Shown: in pieces, positions 1 through 9,539 of the stretch | Layout of the letters: the number at the start of each line of letters is the position of its first letter | Position numbering within the stretch: position 1 is the stretch's first letter | Program-made: the position numbers and the translations under genes | Source: Dysgonomonas hofstadii | Lineage (GTDB): Bacteria; Bacteroidota; Bacteroidia; Bacteroidales; Dysgonomonadaceae | Length of the DNA: 64,000 bases | Assembly (NCBI RefSeq): GCF_014196915.1 | Contig: NZ_JACIEP010000007.1 | Location: 124,001-188,000 of the forward strand | Reading direction: 5' to 3' | The notes under the pieces: generated by a model | The model's input: the letters and a program-made list of their open reading frames with translations, nothing else | What the model was told of the DNA's origin: nothing | The model's database searches: none

Positions 1-819
1 GCATTACCCGAATGGAAAACGCAGCGTACAAGCGAAGAATTCGAAATATATTGGAAGCGAAAATGCCTGCCTCAGGTCAAAGAATTATTAGATAATTATG
101 ATCCGGATTTACTCTGGTTCGATACATGGGGAACAGAAGACGCTCATATTACTCCGCAAAGACGCGATGAGTTAATCGCTCTTGTCCGGGCAAACAGTAG
201 TAAATGTCTTATTAACGGGCGCATAGCATTCTCCAATCCGGGAGACAATATAGACTTTATGGAAATGCTGGATAATGCTTATCCGTCCGATATTCAGTCA
301 AAGCCTTGGCAAACCCCTGCCACAATGGTACATTCGTGGGGATGGCATGCGCATGACTATAATTGGAAAACTTCTTACAGGATGATAGAGTATCTTATAA
401 ATAATGCTTCGAAAGGAGGAAATTATTTATTGAATATAGGTCCTAAACCTGATGGAACATTTCCGGTTCCGGCTATTCGCAGACTTCGGGAGATCGGTGC
501 ATGGGTTTATGCTAACAATGAGGGTGTATATGGTACAAGTCCCGTCAACATGAAAGTAGATAAAGGGATTTACCTGACACAAAAAAATGTAACCGGGAAA
601 AATTACCTGTATATCAGCATTGCAAATGATCAGGAGAAGATCAGTTTGCCAATAAAAATATCTGAGATTACCGAATGTCGTATTTTGGAATCAGGCATGC
701 CGATTAGTTATGAAGTAAGTAATATAAGCGAAACCGCTACATCTTTTCTAATACCTAAGTCTCTGTTTGAAGACACTGCTCCTAAAGTTATCAGACTAAC
801 ATTAAAGAAGAATCTTTAA
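1..819 (+). CDS. Alpha-L-fucosidase (GH29), C-terminal part
   Basis: The reading frame is open from the first base of the window, so the 5' part of the gene lies outside. The visible 272 residues match the second half of a glycoside hydrolase family 29 catalytic barrel. The stretch DLLWFDTWGTED near residue 40 holds the Asp expected as nucleophile, and a later SKGGNYLLNIGPKPDG segment is the typical GH29 barrel end. The last 100 residues form the small beta-sandwich domain usual after the barrel. The enzyme should release alpha-L-fucose from host or plant glycans, probably in the periplasm, but the signal peptide is not visible. A degraded second GH29 gene follows directly. Confidence 0.9.
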   Translation, partial: ALPEWKTQRTSEEFEIYWKRKCLPQVKELLDNYDPDLLWFDTWGTEDAHITPQRRDELIALVRANSSKCLINGRIAFSNPGDNIDFMEMLDNAYPSDIQSKPWQTPATMVHSWGWHAHDYNWKTSYRMIEYLINNASKGGNYLLNIGPKPDGTFPVPAIRRLREIGAWVYANNEGVYGTSPVNMKVDKGIYLTQKNVTGKNYLYISIANDQEKISLPIKISEITECRILESGMPISYEVSNISETATSFLIPKSLFEDTAPKVIRLTLKKNL

Positions 820-832
820 AGAACCCGTATAA

Positions 833-1120
833 AAAAAGAGTTTTGTTGTTTTTATACTTACTTATTCTGGTATCTTAGCGCAAAAACCTATAGATACTTC
901 ATGGTTTCAAAATGCAAAACTGGGATTGTTTATTCATTGGGGACTTTATTCCCGGGCTGCCGGACAATGGAATGGCACACCTTCGCGGGGAGGAGAGCAT
1001 TTTATGCTTTCCGAACGGATAAGTCTGAAAGATTATGTGAAAATAGCCAATGATTTTGATCCTGTTAGCATTAATGCTGAGAAGTGTGTGAAACCGGCCA
1101 AACAAGCCGGGCTTTCTTTG
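833..1120 (+). pseudogene. Broken second GH29 fucosidase gene (N-terminal remnant)
   Basis: The frame reads KKSFVVFILTYSGILAQKP, a good signal peptide lacking its Met codon (a TAA stands directly in front). It continues with WFQNAKLGLFIHWGLYS, the conserved GH29 N-terminal motif, and FDPVSINAEKCVKPAKQAG. Homology stops near base 1111, exactly where the family motif for the first catalytic-cleft strand (VLTAKHHDGF-like) should come. The frame then runs on through unrelated sequence into the terminator of the opposite gene. About 90 of roughly 450 expected residues remain. An ATG at 926 could still start a short peptide, but it would lack the signal sequence and active site. Confidence 0.75.
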
Positions 1121-1219
1121 CTTTTAAAGCTAACTGTCGAAATCTTCTTTGTCAAGAGAGAAAAGCTATATCGTTTTATACAAAAAAAACGAATTACAGA
1201 TATTACCGGTAGCTTAAGC

Positions 1220-1254
1220 AAAAAAGAAGGCATCCCTTTGGGGACACCCTCTTT
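1220..1254 (-). terminator. Rho-independent terminator of the FKBP gene
   Basis: Read on the minus strand, an imperfect stem (AAAGAGGGTGTCCC with GGGATGCCTTCTTT, some G-U pairs) is followed by a T-rich run. It lies about 60 bases after the stop codon of the FKBP lipoprotein gene. It also marks the point by which the broken fucosidase gene must have ended. Confidence 0.7.
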
Positions 1255-1315
1255 GATAAATAAATTATTTTTATCTTATAAACCTGTAACGGTTATTTAG
1301 GACTAGTCAATTATT

Positions 1316-1882
1316 CTAAAAATCAATTCCTGCTTTTTTAACTTTTTTCAGTTTAATCTTAAACCAAAGTGTAGTATATCCGGGAATACTTCCTGATCCG
1401 TATGCTCCGTAACCTAATTTTTGAGGGATACAAACCAATCTCTGCTGTCCTTCTGTCATATTTTGTAATGCAGTAGCAAAACCATCGGTAAGCCCATTTA
1501 CTTTAAAACGGGCATAATATCCATTGGCATTTGTACCTTCTGTTGTATCAAAAATAATGGAATCTCCGTCCAGCTTGTAATACCATCCTTCGTAATGAAC
1601 ATAAACGCTATCTGTAAATAAAGGACTGAGAGTCCTGTCAAATTGATCACCCGCCTTATCAGGCACAAAGTCAGTAATTTCTTTCAAGTAGATATTGCCA
1701 TTATTTGAATTTGAAGAAATATTGTTATACCCGGAACTGTTTGCGGCTACTTTCGCCACCAGGTCATCCTGATAAGCTTTCCATTCTTCATCGATTACAT
1801 AGTCGTCATCATCATCGACACAGGAGCTCCAGAAAGCTATTGTACAAATAGAAAGTAATAGTATAAGAAGTTTTTTATTCAT
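1316..1882 (-). CDS. FKBP-type peptidyl-prolyl cis-trans isomerase, lipoprotein
   Basis: 188 residues. The N-terminus is a lipoprotein signal (MNKKLLILLLSICTIAFWSSC), followed by an acidic DDDDD run that could favour surface or outer-membrane sorting. The second half is an FKBP fold: SVYVHYEGWYYKLDGDSIIFDTT, then a GFATALQNMTEGQQRLVCIP segment and a YG-rich loop ending in a typical last strand (LWFKIKLKKV). It should assist proline isomerisation during folding of exported proteins. Several FKBP active-site aromatics look replaced, so the isomerase activity is not certain. The gene stands alone with its own terminator. Confidence 0.85.
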   Translation of the reverse strand: MNKKLLILLLSICTIAFWSSCVDDDDDYVIDEEWKAYQDDLVAKVAANSSGYNNISSNSNNGNIYLKEITDFVPDKAGDQFDRTLSPLFTDSVYVHYEGWYYKLDGDSIIFDTTEGTNANGYYARFKVNGLTDGFATALQNMTEGQQRLVCIPQKLGYGAYGSGSIPGYTTLWFKIKLKKVKKAGIDF

Positions 1883-1957
1883 ATTTTAGTTACAAGTTGC
1901 GGGTTATAAGAGAACAAGTTTTATTTACAATTATAACCCATCATTTATAATTTTATT

Positions 1958-3496
1958 TTATCCTATTGTTTTCAACAGGTTTTTCATACTCACCTTATCG
2001 GCTATTATATCAGCCAGTTTGTCTATCGCTACACGTTCCTGCTCCATGGTGTCACGGTAGCGGATAGTCACCGTATTGTCCTCGAGCGACTGATGGTCAA
2101 CAGTCACGCAATAAGGAGTACCAATGGCATCCTGACGGCGGTAACGTTTTCCAATACTGTCTTTTTCGTCGTATTGGCACTTGAAATCGAATTTTAAATT
2201 ATCGATGATCTCACGTGCTTTTTCAGGCAGACCGTCTTTTTTTATCAAAGGTAGTACGGCTAACTTGATCGGAGCCAATGCAGGTGGTAATTTAAGTACC
2301 GCACGACTTTCTCCACCATCTAGTTCATCTTCGTAATAAGAAGCCGAAACCACAGACAAGAACATCCGGTCGACGCCTATCGACGTTTCAATAACGTAAG
2401 GAACATACGATTTATTGAGTTCAGGGTCGAAATATTGCATTTTTTTGCCTGAATATGTTTCATGACTACTCAGGTCAAAATCTTTACGAGAATGGATACC
2501 TTCCACTTCTTTAAATCCGAATGGCATTTCAAATTCCACATCGGTAGCGGCATTCGCATAATGTGCCAGTTTGTCATGATCGTGAAAACGATACTTATGA
2601 TCGCCAAAGCCAAGAGCCTTATGCCATTTCATGCGGGTTTCTTTCCATTTGGCAAACCATTCCATTTCTTCACCGGGACGAACGAAAAACTGCATTTCCA
2701 TCTGTTCGAACTCGCGCATGCGGAAAATGAACTGTCGTGCAACAATCTCGTTGCGAAAGGCCTTACCGATCTGTGCTATACCAAACGGAATTTTCATACG
2801 GCCGGTCTTTTGCACATTGAGGAAATTTACAAAAATACCCTGTGCTGTTTCGGGGCGTAGATAAACTTTCATTGCTCCATCGGCAGTCGATCCCATTTCG
2901 GTAGAGAACATCAGATTAAACTGACGTACCTCTGTCCAGTTGCGCGTTCCGCTGATAGGGTCAACTATCTCACAGTCTATAATAATCTGGCGAAGTTCTT
3001 CCAGGTCGTTGTCATTCTGTGCTTTGACAAAACGGGCATGTACCTCGTCACGTTTTTTTGCGTTTTCCAATATTCTCGGATTGGTTTGACGGAACATTGC
3101 TTCGTCGAAGCTTTCTCCGAAACGTTTTGCAGCTTTTTCTACTTCTTTGTTTATCTTTTCGTCTATCTTGGCCATGTATTCTTCTATCAGTACATCGGCG
3201 CGATAACGTTTTTTACTGTCTTTGTTATCGATCAAGGGATCATTAAAAGCATCCACATGTCCTGATGCTTTCCAGATAGTAGGGTGCATAAATATAGCAG
3301 AATCGATACCCACCACATTTTCATGAAGCAGTACCATACTGTCCCACCAGTATTTTTTGATATTGTTTTTAAGCTCCACACCCATTTGCCCGTAATCGTA
3401 AACGGCACTCAGTCCATCATAGATTTCACTGGACTGGAAAACAAAACCATACTCTTTGCAATGCGAAACTATCTTTTTAAATACATCTTCTGACAT
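1958..3496 (-). CDS. glyQS: Glycyl-tRNA synthetase (class II, homodimeric type)
   Basis: 512 residues, the normal length for the alpha2 GlyRS of Bacteroidetes. The protein begins with the typical DVFKKIVSHCKEYGFVFQSSEIYDGLSAVYDYGQMGVELKNN region (class II motif 1 area, shown here only in part as its key residues GFVFQSSEIYDG). Motif 2 is seen in FRNEIVARQFIFRMREFEQMEMQFF, and motif 3 in IETSIGVDRMFL. A C-terminal anticodon-binding domain with LPPALAPIKLAVLPL follows. It charges tRNA-Gly in the cytoplasm. The ATG at the given start gives full alignment with the family. Confidence 0.97.
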   Translation of the reverse strand: MSEDVFKKIVSHCKEYGFVFQSSEIYDGLSAVYDYGQMGVELKNNIKKYWWDSMVLLHENVVGIDSAIFMHPTIWKASGHVDAFNDPLIDNKDSKKRYRADVLIEEYMAKIDEKINKEVEKAAKRFGESFDEAMFRQTNPRILENAKKRDEVHARFVKAQNDNDLEELRQIIIDCEIVDPISGTRNWTEVRQFNLMFSTEMGSTADGAMKVYLRPETAQGIFVNFLNVQKTGRMKIPFGIAQIGKAFRNEIVARQFIFRMREFEQMEMQFFVRPGEEMEWFAKWKETRMKWHKALGFGDHKYRFHDHDKLAHYANAATDVEFEMPFGFKEVEGIHSRKDFDLSSHETYSGKKMQYFDPELNKSYVPYVIETSIGVDRMFLSVVSASYYEDELDGGESRAVLKLPPALAPIKLAVLPLIKKDGLPEKAREIIDNLKFDFKCQYDEKDSIGKRYRRQDAIGTPYCVTVDHQSLEDNTVTIRYRDTMEQERVAIDKLADIIADKVSMKNLLKTIG

Positions 3497-3660
3497 ATGC
3501 CCTTTAATCTTTATTATTATCTGTTTTTATATGAATTTGAATTGGTTGCACAAAGTAAATATTTTTTTTTGATATATTGGGAGAGTGTTTGCCTTTATTC
3601 ACATATACTGGCCGTTAAACTAATGTATATCCGGGCTTTTCCTGAGAGGGTATTTTCCTC

Positions 3661-3712
3661 TTAAAAAAATAGAAAAAGAGGATTGTCATTTTAATTTTGC
3701 ACAGCCCTCTTT
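3661..3712 (-). terminator. Probable terminator of the FISUMP gene
   Basis: On the minus strand, AAAGAGG pairs with CCTCTTT around a long loop and is followed by a T-rich run (TTCTATTTTTTT). It begins about 30 bases after the stop codon at 3743. The long loop makes this only a moderate call. Confidence 0.4.
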
Positions 3713-3742
3713 ATTTTACAATATATAAATTTACGGGATCAT

Positions 3743-6367
3743 TTACGGATTTTTCACACAACGGACTGATACCAGATATGTGGTGTAATATACTTCCCTG
3801 TTTACTTTCGCTTCTCCTCTTGGGAATTGCCGTACCCAGCTGGTGCGTCCACCTGTGGCACTCGATGACCAGAATGCAGCATCGTATGAATAATCCCTGA
3901 TAACCAAATTCCAATCTGTTGCCTTATTATTGGGATTATCATTCACATAAGCATCTACATATTCTTCCAGAGATAGGGTTTCCTGCTCATGTTCAGATAC
4001 ATACTTAATCGGATCGCCACCCATATCAGAATCATCGCTCCTCTTTAGTACCATGCGTCCGATAGAGATAGCATTAAATCCACCCAATTCAGGTTCAGCA
4101 CTGTATCCTTTTGTCGTATTTAAATATGAATGCAACATATTTACAGGAGGACACACTGACTTCATGGCTCCTCCATGACCTATATGACCGATCGATCCTT
4201 CCCCCTCATCTACATTGTACCCACGCAAAGCAGAATCAGTGCTTGTTTCCCACGAAGTATTCCATACCGGGAAATTGCTCAAATCGTTTTGTATCTTACT
4301 TAAATCATCCGCATCATATTGCGTCTGGCTCAAATCCCCACTACGGATTTTATTATAAATATATCTTTCCAGTCGGTTCCACTCCCGGTCGCTGGGCAAA
4401 TGCCATCCATTAGGACAAATTCCCTGTATATAGCCATTCGTTTCTGTCGTTTCAATCTCATATTGACCAGGTGAATCATCTAAGGGAGTAGTTTGTCCTC
4501 TATTCATCGAATTTGAATCTCCGGATTGTTGCCGTACTGCCGCAGACCAATTATAGAGCACCCCGTGTTCAGGATACCATTTCTTAAAGTAGTTTGTATA
4601 CCCTTGGGTACCCATAGCGGCAGATTCATCACCTACTGCAAAATTCACACTAAGATCCCCTGCCAAGGGATATGCGTAGCGGGGGCCTATGGTTAAATCG
4701 AAAAAATTCAGGGTGTTGTTTGTTATAAGTTGCAATGATCCTTTGGTGTCATCTCCGGGCTCTATCATAGGGGTATTGTCTGCATATTCCGTAGCAGCCA
4801 GATTGGTTATCATCCAGCGTCCGGCTTCCCCAAAATCGGCTGAATAAAACACGTTGCCTTGTTGATCAGTATGACTTAGAACGTCCTCACCCCACGATGA
4901 AGAGTCAGTATCATTACTGGCATCTCTTATGCCGGTTTTGTCAAATGTAGCTGAACATTGGAATGCATCCAGAGTCATATCTGGATAACGTATACAATCC
5001 GAATAATCTTTAAATGTAAATTGTGCTGCTTTTCTGTATTGACGATCAGGTATATCGGTCACTTTATATATCTTACTGTAATCGCCTCCCACATAATAAG
5101 GGTAATCAGGCATTGTAACACCAGCTTTTACCGGAGTAACATCGTGATAAACAGGATTCTGGCCTAATATCAATTCCCCTTTCCCCCAGTTAAGATTAGG
5201 AAATGGGGTGTCGGAAGGCACACCAAAATCGCTGATCATATCGCGGCCCTCCTGTTCGTTCTTATCTATATGCACTTGCCACATAGCATTGCTTTCTGTC
5301 CCTATTTTAAAGTAATTCCCATCCCATCCTGTATTATCGCCTTCCTTTTCCGGTACGGGTACCCCATAACCGCTATGCGCTTTCTCTACAGTAGGTGTTA
5401 ACAACAACCTGTAATGTAATTTCCCATCTTTAAATCTCCTTGTTTCAATTAAAGGATCATATCCACCATATTCATTTATAACGCCTTCATTAATTTTTAG
5501 CCGGTAATTAGTCTGGTTAATGACTATCTTCATCGGTGTGGTTTCATTACACACATCTTCCGTTACAGAGAATTCAAGTGTTGTCTGGCGGCTACGCCAC
5601 GGAGTCTGGCCAGTACCTGTTCCGATACCCAGGTCATCCATCGGCTTAACTTGGAATGTATAAGTACCTGTACCTCCTGATAAATCGCCCCACCCTACAG
5701 GGCTTGTTCCGTTTTCGAAAACAACTCCTCCTCTTGCATATAGATCCGAGCCTGTACCATCATCTAAATCAGCAGCTTCTGCTTCTGTTGTGGGTTTATT
5801 CTTGATCAGATTTACTGTAACAGGTGTCCAGTCTATCTTCATTTGGAATGGGTTCGCCAATGTCCGCAAGTCTTCTCCACTTGGGATATGCACAGTCAGC
5901 GTAGATGCAGATTCGTCCCACTCAGTTTTGATACAAGAGCTTCCGCCTGAAAAAGACACAGTAATTGTAGGCAACTTTGTAGACTTATCAGGTCCGATAA
6001 GTTTCCACTTGTCTCCTATCCAGGCATAAGTACCGGGAGAGAATCCTTTGCAGGAATTTAAATTATATACCCAAAGACCCGTATGCAACGCATCCTGGTC
6101 ATTTTTTTTCTCTGCAGTATTATAATATTCATTTGGAGTTCCCGGTGCCGATTGGGATTCGAACATCGGATATAGATTCGACATATCTGTCAGGCTTACG
6201 CGAGGCAATAGTAATCCTCTTACCGAATTAGCAATGTTATTGCTATTTTCTTTCAAGTCAAGTAAAGCTCCTTTATTAGCTGGTATATTTGACCCTATTG
6301 TTACTTGTGCTTTTACTTCGTGTATAGAAAATAAAATCGCAGTAAAACATAATAGATAAAACCTCAT
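3743..6367 (-). CDS. Secreted FISUMP-domain surface protein, 874 aa
   Basis: The start is placed at the ATG whose signal peptide reads MRFYLLCFTAILFSIHEVKAQ. An AGGGGGA ribosome-binding site lies just upstream, and an ATG 42 bases further out adds a charged extension that spoils the signal. After the signal comes a module QVTIGS..P..GALLDLKE...RGLLLPR that recurs in two other proteins of this window. The middle has repeated beta-rich segments. The C-terminus is a Fibrobacter succinogenes major paralogous (FISUMP) domain: CPNGWHLPSDREWNRLE and AAFWSSSATGG...VSVRCVKNP. Function is unknown; the domain is usual on surface adhesins or glycan-contacting proteins. No clear T9SS C-terminal sorting domain is visible. 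Confidence 0.85.
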   Translation of the reverse strand: MRFYLLCFTAILFSIHEVKAQVTIGSNIPANKGALLDLKENSNNIANSVRGLLLPRVSLTDMSNLYPMFESQSAPGTPNEYYNTAEKKNDQDALHTGLWVYNLNSCKGFSPGTYAWIGDKWKLIGPDKSTKLPTITVSFSGGSSCIKTEWDESASTLTVHIPSGEDLRTLANPFQMKIDWTPVTVNLIKNKPTTEAEAADLDDGTGSDLYARGGVVFENGTSPVGWGDLSGGTGTYTFQVKPMDDLGIGTGTGQTPWRSRQTTLEFSVTEDVCNETTPMKIVINQTNYRLKINEGVINEYGGYDPLIETRRFKDGKLHYRLLLTPTVEKAHSGYGVPVPEKEGDNTGWDGNYFKIGTESNAMWQVHIDKNEQEGRDMISDFGVPSDTPFPNLNWGKGELILGQNPVYHDVTPVKAGVTMPDYPYYVGGDYSKIYKVTDIPDRQYRKAAQFTFKDYSDCIRYPDMTLDAFQCSATFDKTGIRDASNDTDSSSWGEDVLSHTDQQGNVFYSADFGEAGRWMITNLAATEYADNTPMIEPGDDTKGSLQLITNNTLNFFDLTIGPRYAYPLAGDLSVNFAVGDESAAMGTQGYTNYFKKWYPEHGVLYNWSAAVRQQSGDSNSMNRGQTTPLDDSPGQYEIETTETNGYIQGICPNGWHLPSDREWNRLERYIYNKIRSGDLSQTQYDADDLSKIQNDLSNFPVWNTSWETSTDSALRGYNVDEGEGSIGHIGHGGAMKSVCPPVNMLHSYLNTTKGYSAEPELGGFNAISIGRMVLKRSDDSDMGGDPIKYVSEHEQETLSLEEYVDAYVNDNPNNKATDWNLVIRDYSYDAAFWSSSATGGRTSWVRQFPRGEAKVNREVYYTTYLVSVRCVKNP

Positions 6368-6781
6368 ATATCCCCCTTTATAGATACAAATCCTATTGTC
6401 TTTTTTCAAATCAAAAAGACTTATTTTATTATCATGCGAAAGAAAAAATAGCTTAGAATATAAATTGTAGAATACTTATATCCTCCCTTTCTGTATATCT
6501 TTCCATTTGCCTTAGATATTGCAAAAATAAGGTATTTATCAAAGACACCCAAATAATTCATCTTAATAACAACAATTCCTGATAGAGTGGACCAGTAGTT
6601 AAATTTAATAGAACGATTATATTATTACAATCATAATAATTTCTACAGCTAATTGGCATTAATAATTAAACAGGAATAAGCTTTTATACATTTTTTAAGA
6701 AATTGTTTTAACGAATAAATAATCTCATTTACTCTATAATAAAAAAGTTATCTTCGTAGTCTCTTAATATTTTACGCTTTG
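6368..6781. other. Divergent intergenic region with putative promoter
   Basis: No gene was found here. The stretch is very AT-rich and separates the FISUMP gene (minus) from the barrel protein (plus). A TATCTTCG box at 6749-6756 is one base off the TAnnTTTG -7 consensus and is a possible promoter for the gene at 6782. The same variant occurs upstream of the barrel gene at 25237. Confidence 0.4.
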
Positions 6782-9493
6782 ATGAAATATTTATGTCTGT
6801 TATCATGTATTTTTTTAAGCCTTTCCTCGATTGCCCAAACAGCAGGGAAGGTTGCTAAAGGATATGTACAGGGATTTGTTTATGATGAAAAAAACAAAGA
6901 AGCTATTCCTTCGGCTACAGTCCGTGTGATGACGCAAAAAGACAGTGTGAATGTAAATGCTGTGGGAACTGACGACAAAGGCCGGTTCAAACTATCGGTA
7001 TTTCCGGGAGATTATATAATAGAAGTTTCTTTTATCGGGTATAAAACATTTTTGCAGAACTTTAATATCTCTACTAAAGAACTTGTTTGCTCATTTGACA
7101 CAATAGCCCTTGAGGAAAAAACCGTTGAACTGGAGGCTGCTGTTGTAGAAGCCAAGATCCCTGATATTGTGGTCAAAGGGGATACGATAGAATATAATGC
7201 AAACTCGTATAGCTCGCAGGAAAGCGATATGCTACAGGATATAATTCGCAATATGCCGGGAGTGGAAGTCGATGATAACGGAAATATAACTGCAAATGGG
7301 AAGCCCATAAAGAAAATACTGGTAGATGGGAAGGAGTTTTTCGGTAATGATATTCCTATGGCTCTTGCCAATTTGCCTGCCAATATGATTAAAAAACTGC
7401 AACTGTATAAAGAAGAATCGGAGGAAGCGAAAGTAACAGGTTTTAAGGATAAAAATCCCGATCAGGTATTAAACCTGGTCGTAAAAGAAGAATTGAAGCA
7501 GAGTATATTCGGCGATGTAAAAGTTGGGTACGGCAGTAGTGACAAATATGCTAACAGAGCATTGGTTAATTATATGCGTAACGATAATCAGATATCTGTT
7601 GTAGGGAATATAAACAATGTTGAAGACAACGAGTATTCGATGGGAATGAACAATGGTATCAACAAGAACAAGAATATAGGAACAAATGCATACATACAGG
7701 CATCGAAAAAGCTCAAAATAGGAGGAAACATCCGGTATTCCAATAATGAAGACCTTTTAGAGAACTGGTCGGATACTCAAATGTTTTTAACTGGCGGAGA
7801 CCGTTTCACCAAAGATGAGTCATCTTCACTGAACAGACAAAACGGAACAAATTTCGGCCTTAATCTGGAATGGAAACCCGATTCCCTTACCACTATCTAT
7901 GCGCGTTCATCAGTAAGCCTCAACAGCACAAACAACAATAGCACATATAACAGTATATCTTATGTAAACGAAGATAGTATAACATCCGGAAATTCGCAGA
8001 GCCAGTCGAAAGGAGATAGTTATTCCATAAACAACTTTATAACAATAGGACGCAAACTGAATAAGAAAGGGCGCACCATCAGCCTTACACTGAGCCATTC
8101 GATGCGAAATGAAGATAGCAAGGGAACAAATTATTCATTAACGGAATACCCCGATGATACACCTGATAAGATTATTGATCAACGGTCGAATACCAACAAC
8201 AGGACAAACAATTACAGGATCGGCCTGTCTTATGTAGAGCCTTTAGGTAAAGATTATCGTCTGCAACTGGCTTACTCTATAAACAATAACAATTCGAAAC
8301 GGATACGCGATGTCCGCCGGAAAGATGAAAATAATGAATATACCATTGTCGATTCGGCATACACCCGCGATACTTACAATGATTATATAAACCAGAATAT
8401 AAACCTTAATTTTCAGGCCACAAAAGAAAAATACCGTTACACAGTAGGATTCAGCATTGACCCGTCATATTCAAAAAGTAAGGTTATGCTGGGAGATTCC
8501 ATTATCGAAAACCCGAAGCAAAACGTTGTAAATTTCTCACCGAGTGTAAATTTCACATACAATCCGAACGATAACACGAGCTTTGATCTTAGCTATTCGG
8601 GTTCTACAAGTCAGCCGGGTATTACTCAACTGTCGGCAGATACAGTCATAATGAGTGCCTTGTCTAAAAGTTATGGAAACCCAGATCTGAAACCCAGTTA
8701 CAATAACAATTTTTATATGTATTATCAGAAATCTAACTACGAAACAAACAGATTCCTGATGTTATCGGGTGGCTTCAATTATACTTTTAATAATATAGTA
8801 AGTTATACTCTGGTCGATAATCAGGGAAATACAGAGAATACATACCGCAATGTAAGCGGAAATATGGGAGCAAACCTGAATTTTATTTTCGATACTCCAC
8901 TAAAGAATAAGAAATTCACGGTCAACAACAGTACTTATATCAATTATTACAAGAATATAGGATTCACCAATAATGAAAAAGCTATTACTAATACTGCTAC
9001 ATTCGGCGAACAAGTTTCGGCAAAATTCAAAATAGAGAAATTTGAGACCAGACTGAGAGCTGGTATAACATACAATATGGTTCGCAACAATCTGACCAAT
9101 GCGCAGGACAGAAATACAACTAATTACAACTTAATGCACACAGCTTTGTTAAAGCTGCCTTTCGATATATCGATCCAAAGCAGTTTGAGTTATTCTTATT
9201 ATTCGGGTTATGGCGAAGATTTCAAAAATAGTGAAATCCTTTGGAATGCTTCCATATCGAAACAATTCCTGAAAAAGAAAAGGGGAACACTGAAGGTGCA
9301 ATTCTATGATATACTTGACGACCGCAACACACTCACCCGTTTTTCTAACAGTAACTATATATCCGATTCACGCTCAAACACAGTGAATCAGTATTTTTTG
9401 GTAAGCTTCTCTTACAAATTCAACATTATCAAGGGAAAGGGTAAAAACGACAATAGCGAAGAAGAAACATATGGCAATAGCTATTATTATTAA
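6782..9493 (+). CDS. Outer-membrane beta-barrel protein with carboxypeptidase-regulatory domain (TonB-dependent receptor-like)
   Basis: 903 residues from the ATG at 6782; a TTG three bases upstream is possible but not needed. Signal peptide MKYLCLLSCIFLSLSSIAQ. Residues 28-115 form a CarboxypepD_reg-like domain (GFVYDEKNKEAIPSATVRV...DDKGRF). A plug-like part follows: MLQDIIRNMPGVEVDDNGNI and KKILVDGKEFFGND. The rest is an Asn/Tyr-rich barrel of the outer-membrane OMP_b-brl_2 type. These proteins resemble TonB-dependent transporters, but the substrate is usually unknown. No SusD partner is adjacent, so a glycan-uptake role is not supported. The gene appears monocistronic. Confidence 0.88.
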   Translation: MKYLCLLSCIFLSLSSIAQTAGKVAKGYVQGFVYDEKNKEAIPSATVRVMTQKDSVNVNAVGTDDKGRFKLSVFPGDYIIEVSFIGYKTFLQNFNISTKELVCSFDTIALEEKTVELEAAVVEAKIPDIVVKGDTIEYNANSYSSQESDMLQDIIRNMPGVEVDDNGNITANGKPIKKILVDGKEFFGNDIPMALANLPANMIKKLQLYKEESEEAKVTGFKDKNPDQVLNLVVKEELKQSIFGDVKVGYGSSDKYANRALVNYMRNDNQISVVGNINNVEDNEYSMGMNNGINKNKNIGTNAYIQASKKLKIGGNIRYSNNEDLLENWSDTQMFLTGGDRFTKDESSSLNRQNGTNFGLNLEWKPDSLTTIYARSSVSLNSTNNNSTYNSISYVNEDSITSGNSQSQSKGDSYSINNFITIGRKLNKKGRTISLTLSHSMRNEDSKGTNYSLTEYPDDTPDKIIDQRSNTNNRTNNYRIGLSYVEPLGKDYRLQLAYSINNNNSKRIRDVRRKDENNEYTIVDSAYTRDTYNDYINQNINLNFQATKEKYRYTVGFSIDPSYSKSKVMLGDSIIENPKQNVVNFSPSVNFTYNPNDNTSFDLSYSGSTSQPGITQLSADTVIMSALSKSYGNPDLKPSYNNNFYMYYQKSNYETNRFLMLSGGFNYTFNNIVSYTLVDNQGNTENTYRNVSGNMGANLNFIFDTPLKNKKFTVNNSTYINYYKNIGFTNNEKAITNTATFGEQVSAKFKIEKFETRLRAGITYNMVRNNLTNAQDRNTTNYNLMHTALLKLPFDISIQSSLSYSYYSGYGEDFKNSEILWNASISKQFLKKKRGTLKVQFYDILDDRNTLTRFSNSNYISDSRSNTVNQYFLVSFSYKFNIIKGKGKNDNSEEETYGNSYYY

Positions 9494-9539
9494 AAGAAAA
9501 CAGGGATGAGAATTGCCACCCCTGCTCTGTTTAATTATA

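Noticed and set aside
3743-6409. Longer start of the 874-aa protein
   Set aside because: The 14 added residues place charges before the signal peptide, and the ribosome-binding site fits the inner ATG.
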